64,000 nucleotides of DNA, taken from the NCBI RefSeq assembly GCF_025751555.1, contig NZ_JAOWLB010000002.1, forward strand, positions 124,001-188,000, in the 5' to 3' direction. The DNA comes from Ruegeria aquimaris (GTDB lineage: Bacteria; Pseudomonadota; Alphaproteobacteria; Rhodobacterales; Rhodobacteraceae). Below are positions 17,361-25,127 of this stretch, piece after piece. Numbering within the stretch: position 1 is the first letter of the stretch; each line of letters begins with the position of its first letter. Under the pieces are notes generated by a model. That model saw only the letters and a program-made list of their open reading frames with translations, had not been told where the DNA came from and did no database searches. The position numbers were made by a program, and so were the translations under genes.

Positions 17361-18545
17361 TTAGTAGGTCTCCACATGGAAACGGCCCTGATCGCGCATC
17401 TGGTCTCGCAATTCGGTCCAGACAACGCCCCGTGCCCGCGCAATATCCTTCAGCGCTTCCTCTACCCCCTGCTCCATCGCCTTCAGACCGCAGACATAGA
17501 TATGGGTCGACGGCTCCAGCAACAACTGACCAATGCGGTCTGCCTCGGCGCGCAGCTTGTCCTGCACATAGTGTTTGGGTTCCCCGTCTTGCCGGGAAAA
17601 GGCAAAATGCTTGGCCATGAAGCTTTCTGGAACCTTTCCCAATGGGCCAAAATAGGGCAATTCCTGTTGCCGACGAGCGCCGAAAACGAGGGTCAGGGAG
17701 TTCTTGAGCTTGGGGTTCTCCCGTTGGCGCCGCATGGTGAAGGCGCGGAAGGGGGCCGAGCCGGTTCCGGTGCAGATCATCAGCAAATGCGCGTTCGGAT
17801 CCGATGGCATCAGGAAGGTCGCGCCAAACGGGCCGGTCACCCGCACGGTATCGCCCGGCTTCAGATCGCAGACAAAGTTCGAGCACACGCCATGCGGCTC
17901 TCGCTTGACGGTCAGCGAGAGGTTGTTGAAATTGGGTCTTTCGCCATCGCGGGGGCTTGAAACCGAATACAGACGCGGCAGATGCGGTTTGCCTTCGGCA
18001 TCTGTTCCGGGCGGAATGATCCCGATGCTTTGACCTTCGAGCACGGGAAAGGGTTGGCCGCCAAAGTCCAGGATGATGTGACGCACATCGCTGTCACTAC
18101 CTTCGGCCGTCAGGCGGAAATTCCCGGTCACCCGCGCTTCGGCAGGTTTGCCCAGCGTATATAGGTTGATTGTCGGCTTGGCCGCTGTTGCAGGTGCGCG
18201 TGACTTGCCACCGACCCCCTTGTGCGCCTCGGCCAAGAGCGCCGCGACCGCGTCGTCCAGGGCTTCGAGCCCGGCATCGTCGCCCGCCACGTCTTCCTGA
18301 GCGGGCAAATCCGTCCAAGCGTATTGGTCTTCCAGCGAATATGGCTCGGCCACAATGCGCCAGTTATCAATGGATCCCGTCGGACAGACCGGAATGCAAT
18401 CCATGCAGAACTTGCACTTGTCCACGTCCACGACGACATTCATGTCGTCATGTTCGATGGCCTGCTCGGGACAGGTCATTTCGCATGTATAGCAGCGGAT
18501 ACAGATTTCGGGGTCGATCAGGTGCTGCTTGATCGGCTGTGTCAT
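17361..18545 (-). CDS. boxA: Benzoyl-CoA 2,3-epoxidase reductase subunit BoxA
   Basis: 394 residues. N-terminal pair of 4Fe-4S clusters (CIRCYTCEMTCP at 15-26 and CKFCMDCIPVCP), then a ferredoxin:NADP reductase-type FAD and NADP domain: RLYSVSSPRDGE for FAD, GVCSNFVCDL, LLMICTGTGSAPFRAFT for nucleotide. Passes electrons from NADPH to BoxB for epoxidation of benzoyl-CoA. Start overlaps the stop of the small Cys-rich gene (ATGA). Ends with HVETY, typical of FNR-like enzymes. Confidence 0.96.
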   Translation of the reverse strand: MTQPIKQHLIDPEICIRCYTCEMTCPEQAIEHDDMNVVVDVDKCKFCMDCIPVCPTGSIDNWRIVAEPYSLEDQYAWTDLPAQEDVAGDDAGLEALDDAVAALLAEAHKGVGGKSRAPATAAKPTINLYTLGKPAEARVTGNFRLTAEGSDSDVRHIILDFGGQPFPVLEGQSIGIIPPGTDAEGKPHLPRLYSVSSPRDGERPNFNNLSLTVKREPHGVCSNFVCDLKPGDTVRVTGPFGATFLMPSDPNAHLLMICTGTGSAPFRAFTMRRQRENPKLKNSLTLVFGARRQQELPYFGPLGKVPESFMAKHFAFSRQDGEPKHYVQDKLRAEADRIGQLLLEPSTHIYVCGLKAMEQGVEEALKDIARARGVVWTELRDQMRDQGRFHVETY

Positions 18546-18718
18546 GGGGTCTCTTGTTTTCTGGTCAGAACGATGTCGGGAACGATCAGCGTATCAATCA
18601 GTGCCTTGCACAGACCCACGCAGTCAGAGCACCCAACACACGGACCTTGCAATGCAGATATCTGACCGGCCAGCGCCTGAAGGCGTGGCGTTTCGGACTT
18701 TGAGCGGTCAATCTGCAT
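18542..18718 (-). CDS. Small 4-Cys protein in the box operon
   Basis: 58 residues from the ATG at 18718, chosen for GAGG eight bases upstream; a longer frame starts at 18784. Four cysteines at about 27, 30, 33 and 37 form C-x2-C-x2-C-x3-C (CVGCSDCVGLC), the ligand pattern of a 4Fe-4S ferredoxin site but without the usual following Pro. It lies between boxB and boxA, with a 4-base overlap with boxA. I do not recognise a named family. It may be an electron-transfer or assembly factor for BoxAB. Confidence 0.75.
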   Translation of the reverse strand: MQIDRSKSETPRLQALAGQISALQGPCVGCSDCVGLCKALIDTLIVPDIVLTRKQETP

Positions 18719-18838
18719 GGTCGGGTCCTCGCATTTTCCGATCAGGCTGGGATCAGCGAACAGGAGAATACCCCTGTCCGTCAATCCGCGGGCGGGTCAC
18801 AAATTGTTTCCGCCCACGGTTCCCGCCTGTGAACAAAT

Positions 18839-20290
18839 TCAGGCCATATGGAGTTTTACATACTCGAAATCGCCAGGCTTGTTGTCGATGCCAACCTTCG
18901 GCGGGGCGATCCAGCGGGCGTATTGGCCAGCCTCGTAGCACGGCTTCATCAGCGACTGGATATAGTCGCCATCGGCGTGGGTCGGCAGCCACTCGGGCAG
19001 GCCTTTGTCATACTCGGCCCCGGTCACAACCTTGCCTTCGGGATCGAAAGGAAGGTTGGCAAAGACGCCGATCTTGCGATGGAACGCTTCGTGCGGCAGC
19101 TTCAATTCAAAGTCGATGCCGTGTTTCTCGATAATCTTGTTCCAGCGGCCAACGCCACCCGCGGCGTCCTTGGTGTAATCATCGCGCAGGCGCATATTGA
19201 TCGCGGTAAGGGCAGGGACTTCTTTTTGCACTGCCTTGCCATCGACCAGATCCCAGACCACGTAGGTATCGCTTTGCAACTGGTGATCGTCGGTGATGCG
19301 CGCCTCCATGTAGCGGCCTTTGATACCGGCGTTGAATGCGTTTGCGGCGTTGGTCGAAACTTCCTGACCGAACAGATCCAGCGACAGCGTGTAATGCAGA
19401 TTCAGCTTCTTCTGGATCAGCGGCAGGTCGATCACGCCGAGGCCGCGGATACGGTCCACATCGAACGGATCGTCGATCCCATTCTCCTTCATCACCTGGC
19501 AGGTCCGTTCGATGGTGCGGCCGACGCCAGTTTCGCCCACGAACATGTGGTGCGCTTCCTCGGTCAGCATGAAGCGGCAGGTGCGGCTGAGCGGGTCGAA
19601 CCCCGATTGCGCCAGGCTTTCCAGCTGCATCTTGCCGTCACGGTCGGTGAAATAGGTGAACATGAAGAACGACAGCCAATCCGGCGTCTCCTCGTTGAAG
19701 GCGCCCAGCATCCGCGGGGCCTCTTCGCTACCCGACTGGCGGCGCAACAAGTCATCGGCCTCTTCGCGACCGTCACGACCGAAATACTTGTGCAACAGAT
19801 AGACCATCGCCCAGAGGTGGCGGCCCTCTTCGACGTTCACCTGGAACAGGTTGCGCATGTCGTAAAGCGAAGGCGCGGTCAGCGCCAGCAAGCGCTGTTG
19901 TTCAACCGAGGCCGGCTCTGTATCGCCCTGGATCACGATCAACCGCTTGAGCAGGTTGCGATACTCACCCGGCACTTCCTGCCATGCGGGTTGTCCGTAA
20001 TGCTCGCCACAGGGAATTGTGCGGTTTTCCACCTGCGGTGCCAGCAGCACGCCCCAACGGTATTCGGGCATCTTCACATAATCGAACTTGGCCCAGCCTT
20101 TCGGGTCCACCGAAACGGCGGTGCGCAGATAGACCATGCTTTGTTGAAAATTCTGCGGGATCAGGTCGTTCCACCAGTTGATGTAGCCGGGGTGCCATTT
20201 CTCCAGCGCCTTCAGTACCTTCTTGTCCTGGCTCAGCCCCACGTTGTTGGGGATCTGGGTGTCGTAGCTTACGTTGATCAGGTCGAGCAT
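18839..20290 (-). CDS. boxB: Benzoyl-CoA 2,3-epoxidase oxygenase subunit BoxB
   Basis: 483 residues, diiron epoxidase that adds one oxygen across the ring of benzoyl-CoA with BoxA as reductase. Metal-binding Glu/His segments are visible as VEEGRHLWAMVYLLHKYFG and MLTEEAHHMFVGETGVGRT. Start ATG has GGAGGAAAG just upstream. 74 bases separate it from boxC, holding two hairpins. Length and composition match known BoxB proteins. Confidence 0.96.
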   Translation of the reverse strand: MLDLINVSYDTQIPNNVGLSQDKKVLKALEKWHPGYINWWNDLIPQNFQQSMVYLRTAVSVDPKGWAKFDYVKMPEYRWGVLLAPQVENRTIPCGEHYGQPAWQEVPGEYRNLLKRLIVIQGDTEPASVEQQRLLALTAPSLYDMRNLFQVNVEEGRHLWAMVYLLHKYFGRDGREEADDLLRRQSGSEEAPRMLGAFNEETPDWLSFFMFTYFTDRDGKMQLESLAQSGFDPLSRTCRFMLTEEAHHMFVGETGVGRTIERTCQVMKENGIDDPFDVDRIRGLGVIDLPLIQKKLNLHYTLSLDLFGQEVSTNAANAFNAGIKGRYMEARITDDHQLQSDTYVVWDLVDGKAVQKEVPALTAINMRLRDDYTKDAAGGVGRWNKIIEKHGIDFELKLPHEAFHRKIGVFANLPFDPEGKVVTGAEYDKGLPEWLPTHADGDYIQSLMKPCYEAGQYARWIAPPKVGIDNKPGDFEYVKLHMA

Positions 20291-20309
20291 TGCTTTCCTC
20301 CTTGCGGGA

Positions 20310-20356
20310 AAAAATCTTGCAAAGATTTTTCAACAGATTTTTCGGCGAAAAATCTG
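20310..20356. repeat. Tandem AT-rich palindromic hairpins between boxC and boxB
   Basis: Two adjacent hairpins: a 9-bp stem AAAAATCTT/AAGATTTTT (20310-20330) and a 10-bp stem CAGATTTTTC/GAAAAATCTG around GGC (20334-20356). They share the AAAAATCT core with each other. A nearly identical palindrome lies inside the hpaD-like gene (33429-33453). Placed in the boxC-boxB spacer they could stabilise or separate the two messages. Confidence 0.7.
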
Positions 20357-20364
20357 TCCCCTCC

Positions 20365-22026
20365 TCAGACACGTTCCATGTTGTAGTCGCCACGCACACC
20401 GGTGCCGTAGCGTTGCAGCGCACCATCAGGACCTACCGCGTTCGGGCGCTGGAAAATCCAGTTCTGCCACGCGGTAAGGCGGCCAAAGATGCGTGTTTCC
20501 ATCGTTTCGGGACCGGCAAACCGCAGGTTCGCCTCCATCCCCGTCATCGCATCAGGCGAGAAACTCGCCCGCTCCTCAAGGAAGATGCGCACTTCATCCT
20601 CCCAGTCGATATCGTCATAGGCATAGGTCACCAGACCCAGTTCTTCGGCTTCAGCGGCCTCCAGCGCCTTGCCGACATGGCCACGCAGGGTATCGACCGT
20701 TTCCGGAGCACCCAGGAACCGGGTCTGCAAGCGCGTCAGATCGTTGCCCATCGGGTAGGGGCCGAAATTCCCCTCACTCAAAGTCACCGCCGCAAGTGGG
20801 CGATTGTCGCCTTCGAACTCGTCGAGCATCATGTAAGACCGGTCTACCGCCCAAAGCAACTCCGCCAAGGGTCCGGCAAAGCAAGAGCCATGCTCGACAA
20901 TGGCGACGAGGCTGCGCGAGGTCATGTCGACCCGCTTCAGGACGCGCTTCCAATAGTGCAGGATTTCGTTCGCCAGCCAGTGGTCACGGTTGGCCAGCAA
21001 AAGCGCTTCATGCGCCAAAACCGCAGTCGGGTCGCCTTGTGTCTGGAACACCAGGGTGCCGATCTGGCGTTCATTCAGACGCAGATGCAGGATGGCGTCG
21101 TCCAACTCGCGGGCGGCGCGCAGGATCCAGGCTTGCGCCCCCTGCCACTGCAATTCCGCCACCGAGGCCGGAGCCGGATCGGACGGGCCTGTGATGGTCA
21201 GCGTTGCCCGGCCACCGGCCCGGTCGATCGAGACCTCGACGGCGGAATAAGTAAGGGAGCCGTCTTCGGCAAAGCGCCGGTCGAGCGGGGTGAGTTCGAT
21301 CCCCGTCAGGTTCGAAGGCTTGGCGCTGGCTGCGGCGAATTCGCGGGCGCGTTCCTGCACGACCTCATCAAACTTGGAATTTGGCGCGATCTCGTCCACC
21401 AGCCGCCAATCAACGGCGCGCTGGCCTTTTACACCTTCTTCGACCGAGCAGAACACATCGGCCAGATCGCGACGCACCTTGCGCTTGTCCGTGACGCGCG
21501 TCAGCCCACCGGTGCCCGGCAGAACGGCCAGAAGCGGAACCTCAGGCAAAGCCACCGAGGAAGAGCTGTCATTGGTCAGCAGGATATAGTTGCAAGCCAG
21601 CGCCAGTTCATACCCGCCGCCCGCGCAGGCGCCCTTGACCGCCGCGATGTATTTCTGGCCGCTGTCGGCCTCGGCGGCCTCGAACGTGTTGCGGGTCTCA
21701 TTGGTGAACTTGCAGAAATTGACCTTGTGGGCATGGCTGGCGCCGCCCAACATGCGAATATTCGCACCGGCACAGAACACGCGGTCCTTGGCCGATTGCA
21801 TGACCACCACCTTGACCTCGGGATGCTCAAACCGCATCCGCTGGACGACATCGGCCAATTCGATATCGACACCCAGATCATAGGAGTTGAGCTTTAGCTC
21901 ATATCCGGGGAACAACCCGCCCTGCTCATCCACATCCATGTAGAGATTGGCGATCTCGCCGTCGTACTCCACGCGCCAATGACGATAGCGGGAGGGATCG
22001 GTTTGAAAGTCGATACGGTGGGTCAT
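20365..22026 (-). CDS. boxC: Benzoyl-CoA-dihydrodiol (2,3-epoxide) lyase BoxC
   Basis: 553 residues from the ATG at 22026 (GGAG six bases upstream); four more codons precede it to an earlier ATG. Enoyl-CoA hydratase/isomerase fold: FCAGANIRMLGGASHAHKVN with oxyanion-hole Gly, then AVKGACAGGGYELALACNYI. Opens the ring of 2,3-epoxybenzoyl-CoA hydrolytically, releasing formate. First of the boxC-B-(small)-A row, with a candidate operator about 69 bases upstream. Confidence 0.96.
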   Translation of the reverse strand: MTHRIDFQTDPSRYRHWRVEYDGEIANLYMDVDEQGGLFPGYELKLNSYDLGVDIELADVVQRMRFEHPEVKVVVMQSAKDRVFCAGANIRMLGGASHAHKVNFCKFTNETRNTFEAAEADSGQKYIAAVKGACAGGGYELALACNYILLTNDSSSSVALPEVPLLAVLPGTGGLTRVTDKRKVRRDLADVFCSVEEGVKGQRAVDWRLVDEIAPNSKFDEVVQERAREFAAASAKPSNLTGIELTPLDRRFAEDGSLTYSAVEVSIDRAGGRATLTITGPSDPAPASVAELQWQGAQAWILRAARELDDAILHLRLNERQIGTLVFQTQGDPTAVLAHEALLLANRDHWLANEILHYWKRVLKRVDMTSRSLVAIVEHGSCFAGPLAELLWAVDRSYMMLDEFEGDNRPLAAVTLSEGNFGPYPMGNDLTRLQTRFLGAPETVDTLRGHVGKALEAAEAEELGLVTYAYDDIDWEDEVRIFLEERASFSPDAMTGMEANLRFAGPETMETRIFGRLTAWQNWIFQRPNAVGPDGALQRYGTGVRGDYNMERV

Positions 22027-22052
22027 GTTAGACTCCAAAACTTGAGGTTGAG

Positions 22053-22068
22053 GTGCATTTTAGTGCTC
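22053..22068. promoter_or_regulatory. GTGCAT-type imperfect inverted repeat before boxC
   Basis: GTGCATTTTAGTGCTC lies 27 bases above the boxC start. It resembles the perfect palindrome GTGCAT-N4-ATGCAC at 25112-25127, upstream of the CoA ligase gene. Could be a second BoxR site type or a different regulator's site. Confidence 0.4.
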
Positions 22069-22094
22069 AGCAGCACTTTGGCAATAGATTTTAA

Positions 22095-22106
22095 GCAAGA
22101 TATTGC
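22095..22106. promoter_or_regulatory. Candidate BoxR operator before boxC
   Basis: GCAAGATATTGC, identical to the 12-mer upstream of the CoA ligase at 25081. Inverted repeat GCAA-N4-TTGC, 69 bases above the boxC ATG. Confidence 0.6.
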
Positions 22107-22192
22107 ATATTTAGTTTTCTTTACTATCAGTATTTTGCCGAAAAAAGTACCACGGGCCCATAATCTGATAGCTATTTTATGCATTATTATGC

Positions 22193-22621
22193 CTATTTCG
22201 TGAGTCGTTTTTCCAACTTTTCAACGAGCACCACCAGATCGTCAGAACACAACCCCATCGCCCGTTCTCCCCCGGTCCTGTCGATATGTTCCCGGACCAG
22301 AGCACAGAGGCGCCGCGCGGCCCGAGGGCGGTCCATCTGTATCTTGAGCTCTGCATTGGCCAGCTGAATCGATGCCTGCACGACATGACGCGCGGCTGAA
22401 TTCGGCGGCAACTGCATCCAGACGGGCTCCCAGACTTCATGCGCCTCCCAGAAATAGCCCGCGCCGTAGAGTTGCCAACCCGCCCTCCAGGCTGGGCAAG
22501 CGGCCAGTTCATCTTCCATCATTCCCACCGTTACGCTTTTGCGCAAATCGAGAAACGCGTCCTCAGGCGGGCGGGCTGTCCGACCGGGGACATAAGCCGG
22601 ATATGACAGACACAATGCCAT
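22193..22621 (-). CDS. DUF309 domain protein
   Basis: 142 residues with the DUF309 signature GYFWEAHEVWEPVWMQLPPN-type helix at about 56-75 (Glu and His likely metal or substrate contacts). Helical protein of unknown function, often next to metabolic genes. It starts four bases after the alpha/beta-hydrolase gene stop on the same strand, suggesting one transcript with the benzoate-CoA ligase. The first residues could be shorter; an internal Met is at residue 34. Confidence 0.85.
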   Translation of the reverse strand: MALCLSYPAYVPGRTARPPEDAFLDLRKSVTVGMMEDELAACPAWRAGWQLYGAGYFWEAHEVWEPVWMQLPPNSAARHVVQASIQLANAELKIQMDRPRAARRLCALVREHIDRTGGERAMGLCSDDLVVLVEKLEKRLTK

Positions 22622-22624
22622 AGC

Positions 22625-23440
22625 TCAGGCGGGAATGACCTGGGCGGCCTCGATACGGATCAGCCGGGCACAATACTCGCCCACCGCGTCCAGCACTTGC
22701 TCCGGACACTCCTGATGTGGTGCATGCTGGCAATCGAGGATCAACGTATCGACCGGGCAATAGGCGCGATTTTCGATCTCTTCGATCTGCGCCATGGTGC
22801 CATATTGGTCCTGCCGCCCCTGGATGGCCAGTATCGGAACCCGGATATAGTCGATCACCTCGGCCACGTTCCATGCGGCAAAACCCGGATCCAACCATGC
22901 ACCATTCCAACCCTTGAAGGCTCCGTCAGGGTCAAGATGGTACTTGGCCATTTTCGCTTTCAGATCGCCGCTCTCATATGCCTCGCGCGCGGCCGCAATC
23001 GAAGCCAGCCCGCCCGGTTCGGTAAAGAAATGCGGCGCCTCAAGGATCAGACCGCGCACGCGCCGGTCCTCGACGCTGCCGGCATAGATCGCCGCTATTG
23101 TCGCCCCGTCGGAATGCCCAAAGAGAATGGCACGCTCGACGCCAGTAACGTCCAGAACCCCAGGCAGAACATCCAAAGCCTCGCGCGTCTGAAAGTCCAA
23201 CGGTCGCGGCAAGGCAATCGGATCAGACTTGCCATAGCCCTGGCGCGAATAGACAAGCACGCCAAGCCCGGTGCGTTCGGCAAGCCGACTTGGAAAATCC
23301 CGCCATAGGGCAGCGCATCCCAAGCCTTCGTGCAACAGGACAATTGTCAGCGCCTCGGACGGCGCCGGGCCGTAGCAGGCGTATTCCAGCGCCGCGCCGT
23401 TGACGCGCAGCTTTTCGGTCGGCGTAGAACTCCATTCCAT
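22625..23440 (-). CDS. Alpha/beta-hydrolase in benzoate cluster
   Basis: 271 residues. Nucleophile elbow GHSDGAT (Ser within 120-130), acid Asp in QGRQDQYGTMAQ and His in CQHAPHQE. HEGLGCAALWRDFP supplies the oxyanion strand. No signal peptide. It sits between the CoA ligase and DUF309 with 3-base gaps, so it likely serves benzoyl-CoA metabolism, for example as a thioesterase or a lactone/CoA-ester hydrolase; the substrate is not determined. Confidence 0.85.
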   Translation of the reverse strand: MEWSSTPTEKLRVNGAALEYACYGPAPSEALTIVLLHEGLGCAALWRDFPSRLAERTGLGVLVYSRQGYGKSDPIALPRPLDFQTREALDVLPGVLDVTGVERAILFGHSDGATIAAIYAGSVEDRRVRGLILEAPHFFTEPGGLASIAAAREAYESGDLKAKMAKYHLDPDGAFKGWNGAWLDPGFAAWNVAEVIDYIRVPILAIQGRQDQYGTMAQIEEIENRAYCPVDTLILDCQHAPHQECPEQVLDAVGEYCARLIRIEAAQVIPA

Positions 23441-23443
23441 CTC

Positions 23444-24973
23444 TCACCCCTCCTGTCGCAGCTTGAAACGCTGGATCTTGCCTGTGGCAGTCTTGGGCAG
23501 ATCCTCGACAAACTCGATCCAGCGGGGGTATTTCCACTTACCCACCTTCTCCTTGACGAAGTCGCGTAAGATATCCGCCAGCCCTTCGGTCTCTGCCGTC
23601 TTGAGCACGATGAACGCCTTGGGTTTTTCCAACCCATCGGCATCGCGGGCCGCCACCACCGCCGCCTCCAGCACCGCCGGATGCGCCACCAGGGCCTGCT
23701 CCACCTCAAAGGGCGACAGCCAGATGCCCGAAACCTTGAACATGTCGTCTGTGCGCCCGCAATAGATATAGCGGCCCCCGGGCGTCAGCTCGTACTTGTC
23801 GCCTGTGCGGGTCCACTCACCCTCGAACGTGGCGCGGCTCTTGTCGCGCTTGTTCCAATAGCCGTCCGCGGCCGAAGCACCGCGCACCAGCAGCTCTCCC
23901 AAGCCTCCGGGTCCGACATCGGCGCCACTCTCATCGACCAGCCGCACCTCGTATCCCGGCACCGCGCGTCCCGAGGTGCCATAGACCACGTCGCCCGGCG
24001 CGTTCGACAGAAAGATATGCAGCATCTCGGTCGAGCCAACACCATCCAGAATATCGACGCCCCACTGCCGGCGCCACGATCGCCCGATCTCTTCTGGCAG
24101 AGCCTCACCGGCCGAGATGCAGCGGCGCAGCGTAACATCCGGCACACCCTCGCGGTCCAGCATGGCGACCATCGCGGCGTAAAGCGTCGGTACCCCGCAG
24201 AACACGGTTGGCCGCTCGGCGACGATGATATCGCGCACCCCTTCCGGCGTGGGGCGTCCGTTGAACAGGATCGTTTCTGCCCCGACCGACATCGGAAAGG
24301 TCATGCCGTTGCCCAGCCCATAGGCAAAGAACAGTTTGGCTGCGGAAAAGACCAGATCGTCAGGTTCTATTCCAAGCACCTGCGCGCCGTAAGTATCCGC
24401 CGTTGCCCTGAGGCTGCCATGCACATGCCGAACGCCTTTGGGTTGCCCCGTCGACCCCGAGGAGTAGAGCCAAAAGGCGACATCGTCTGACGAGGTTTGA
24501 ACCGCAGGCAGAATATCGGCGTCGCGCATGAAATCCGAATAGCTCTGCGTGCCCGCAGGCGCCGCACCGACGACCACGATCCGGGTCAGATGCGGAGATG
24601 CCTCGGCAGCGGGCTGCACTACGGGCCAAAGTTCTTCGGACACAAACAGAATACTGGCCCGGCTATCGTTCAGGATGACATCATAGACAGAGGTCGCCAG
24701 TAATGTATTCAGCGGCACCGGCACCACGCCCGCCTTCAGGCATCCCCAGAACAAGGTCGGAAACTCCACCTGGTCCAGCACCAGCATGGCGGCACGCGCC
24801 TCGCGCGGGATACCGGCGCGGGCGAGAGCGCCCGCGACACGGCCACTCTCCGTGGCCAGCGCGCCATAACTGATCCTGCGCTTTTGCCCTGCGGCTTCAC
24901 GAAAGGCGGGGCGGTCGCCCTGCCCTTCGTCAATGTGCCGATCCACAAAGTAATGCGCGGCGTTTCCGCTCAT
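23444..24973 (-). CDS. Benzoate-CoA ligase family protein
   Basis: 509 residues from the ATG at 24973 with GGAGGAG six bases upstream. ANL superfamily adenylation enzyme: P-loop-like YSSGSTGQPKGVRH, GVGSTEMLHIFL and TGDKYELTPGGRYIYCGRTDDMFKVSG hinge, with C-terminal Lys in LPKTATGKIQRFKLR. Activates benzoate (or a related aryl acid) to the CoA thioester that BoxAB needs. The hinge and active-site sequence match benzoate-CoA ligases better than feruloyl-type enzymes. A candidate BoxR operator lies 108 bases upstream. Confidence 0.93.
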   Translation of the reverse strand: MSGNAAHYFVDRHIDEGQGDRPAFREAAGQKRRISYGALATESGRVAGALARAGIPREARAAMLVLDQVEFPTLFWGCLKAGVVPVPLNTLLATSVYDVILNDSRASILFVSEELWPVVQPAAEASPHLTRIVVVGAAPAGTQSYSDFMRDADILPAVQTSSDDVAFWLYSSGSTGQPKGVRHVHGSLRATADTYGAQVLGIEPDDLVFSAAKLFFAYGLGNGMTFPMSVGAETILFNGRPTPEGVRDIIVAERPTVFCGVPTLYAAMVAMLDREGVPDVTLRRCISAGEALPEEIGRSWRRQWGVDILDGVGSTEMLHIFLSNAPGDVVYGTSGRAVPGYEVRLVDESGADVGPGGLGELLVRGASAADGYWNKRDKSRATFEGEWTRTGDKYELTPGGRYIYCGRTDDMFKVSGIWLSPFEVEQALVAHPAVLEAAVVAARDADGLEKPKAFIVLKTAETEGLADILRDFVKEKVGKWKYPRWIEFVEDLPKTATGKIQRFKLRQEG

Positions 24974-25080
24974 CCCGTTCTCCTCCCGGTGACTACCCAG
25001 GGCCGCACGCGGACGGCTCTCTTCCACGGTCCCGCGCGCCTCCCTCTGCGACCGCCATCATGCATCTCAAAGTCATTTAT

Positions 25081-25092
25081 GCAAGATATTGC
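25081..25092. promoter_or_regulatory. Candidate BoxR operator before benzoate-CoA ligase
   Basis: GCAAGATATTGC, the same 12-mer as before boxC. 108 bases above the ligase ATG. Confidence 0.6.
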
Positions 25093-25111
25093 TCATCTTC
25101 ATCGAGAAAAA

Positions 25112-25127
25112 GTGCATCTTAATGCAC
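25112..25127. promoter_or_regulatory. Perfect GTGCAT palindrome before the ligase
   Basis: GTGCATCTTAATGCAC: 6-4-6 inverted repeat, overlapping the stop of the feruloyl-CoA ligase-like gene. Related to the imperfect copy before boxC (22053). Confidence 0.5.
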
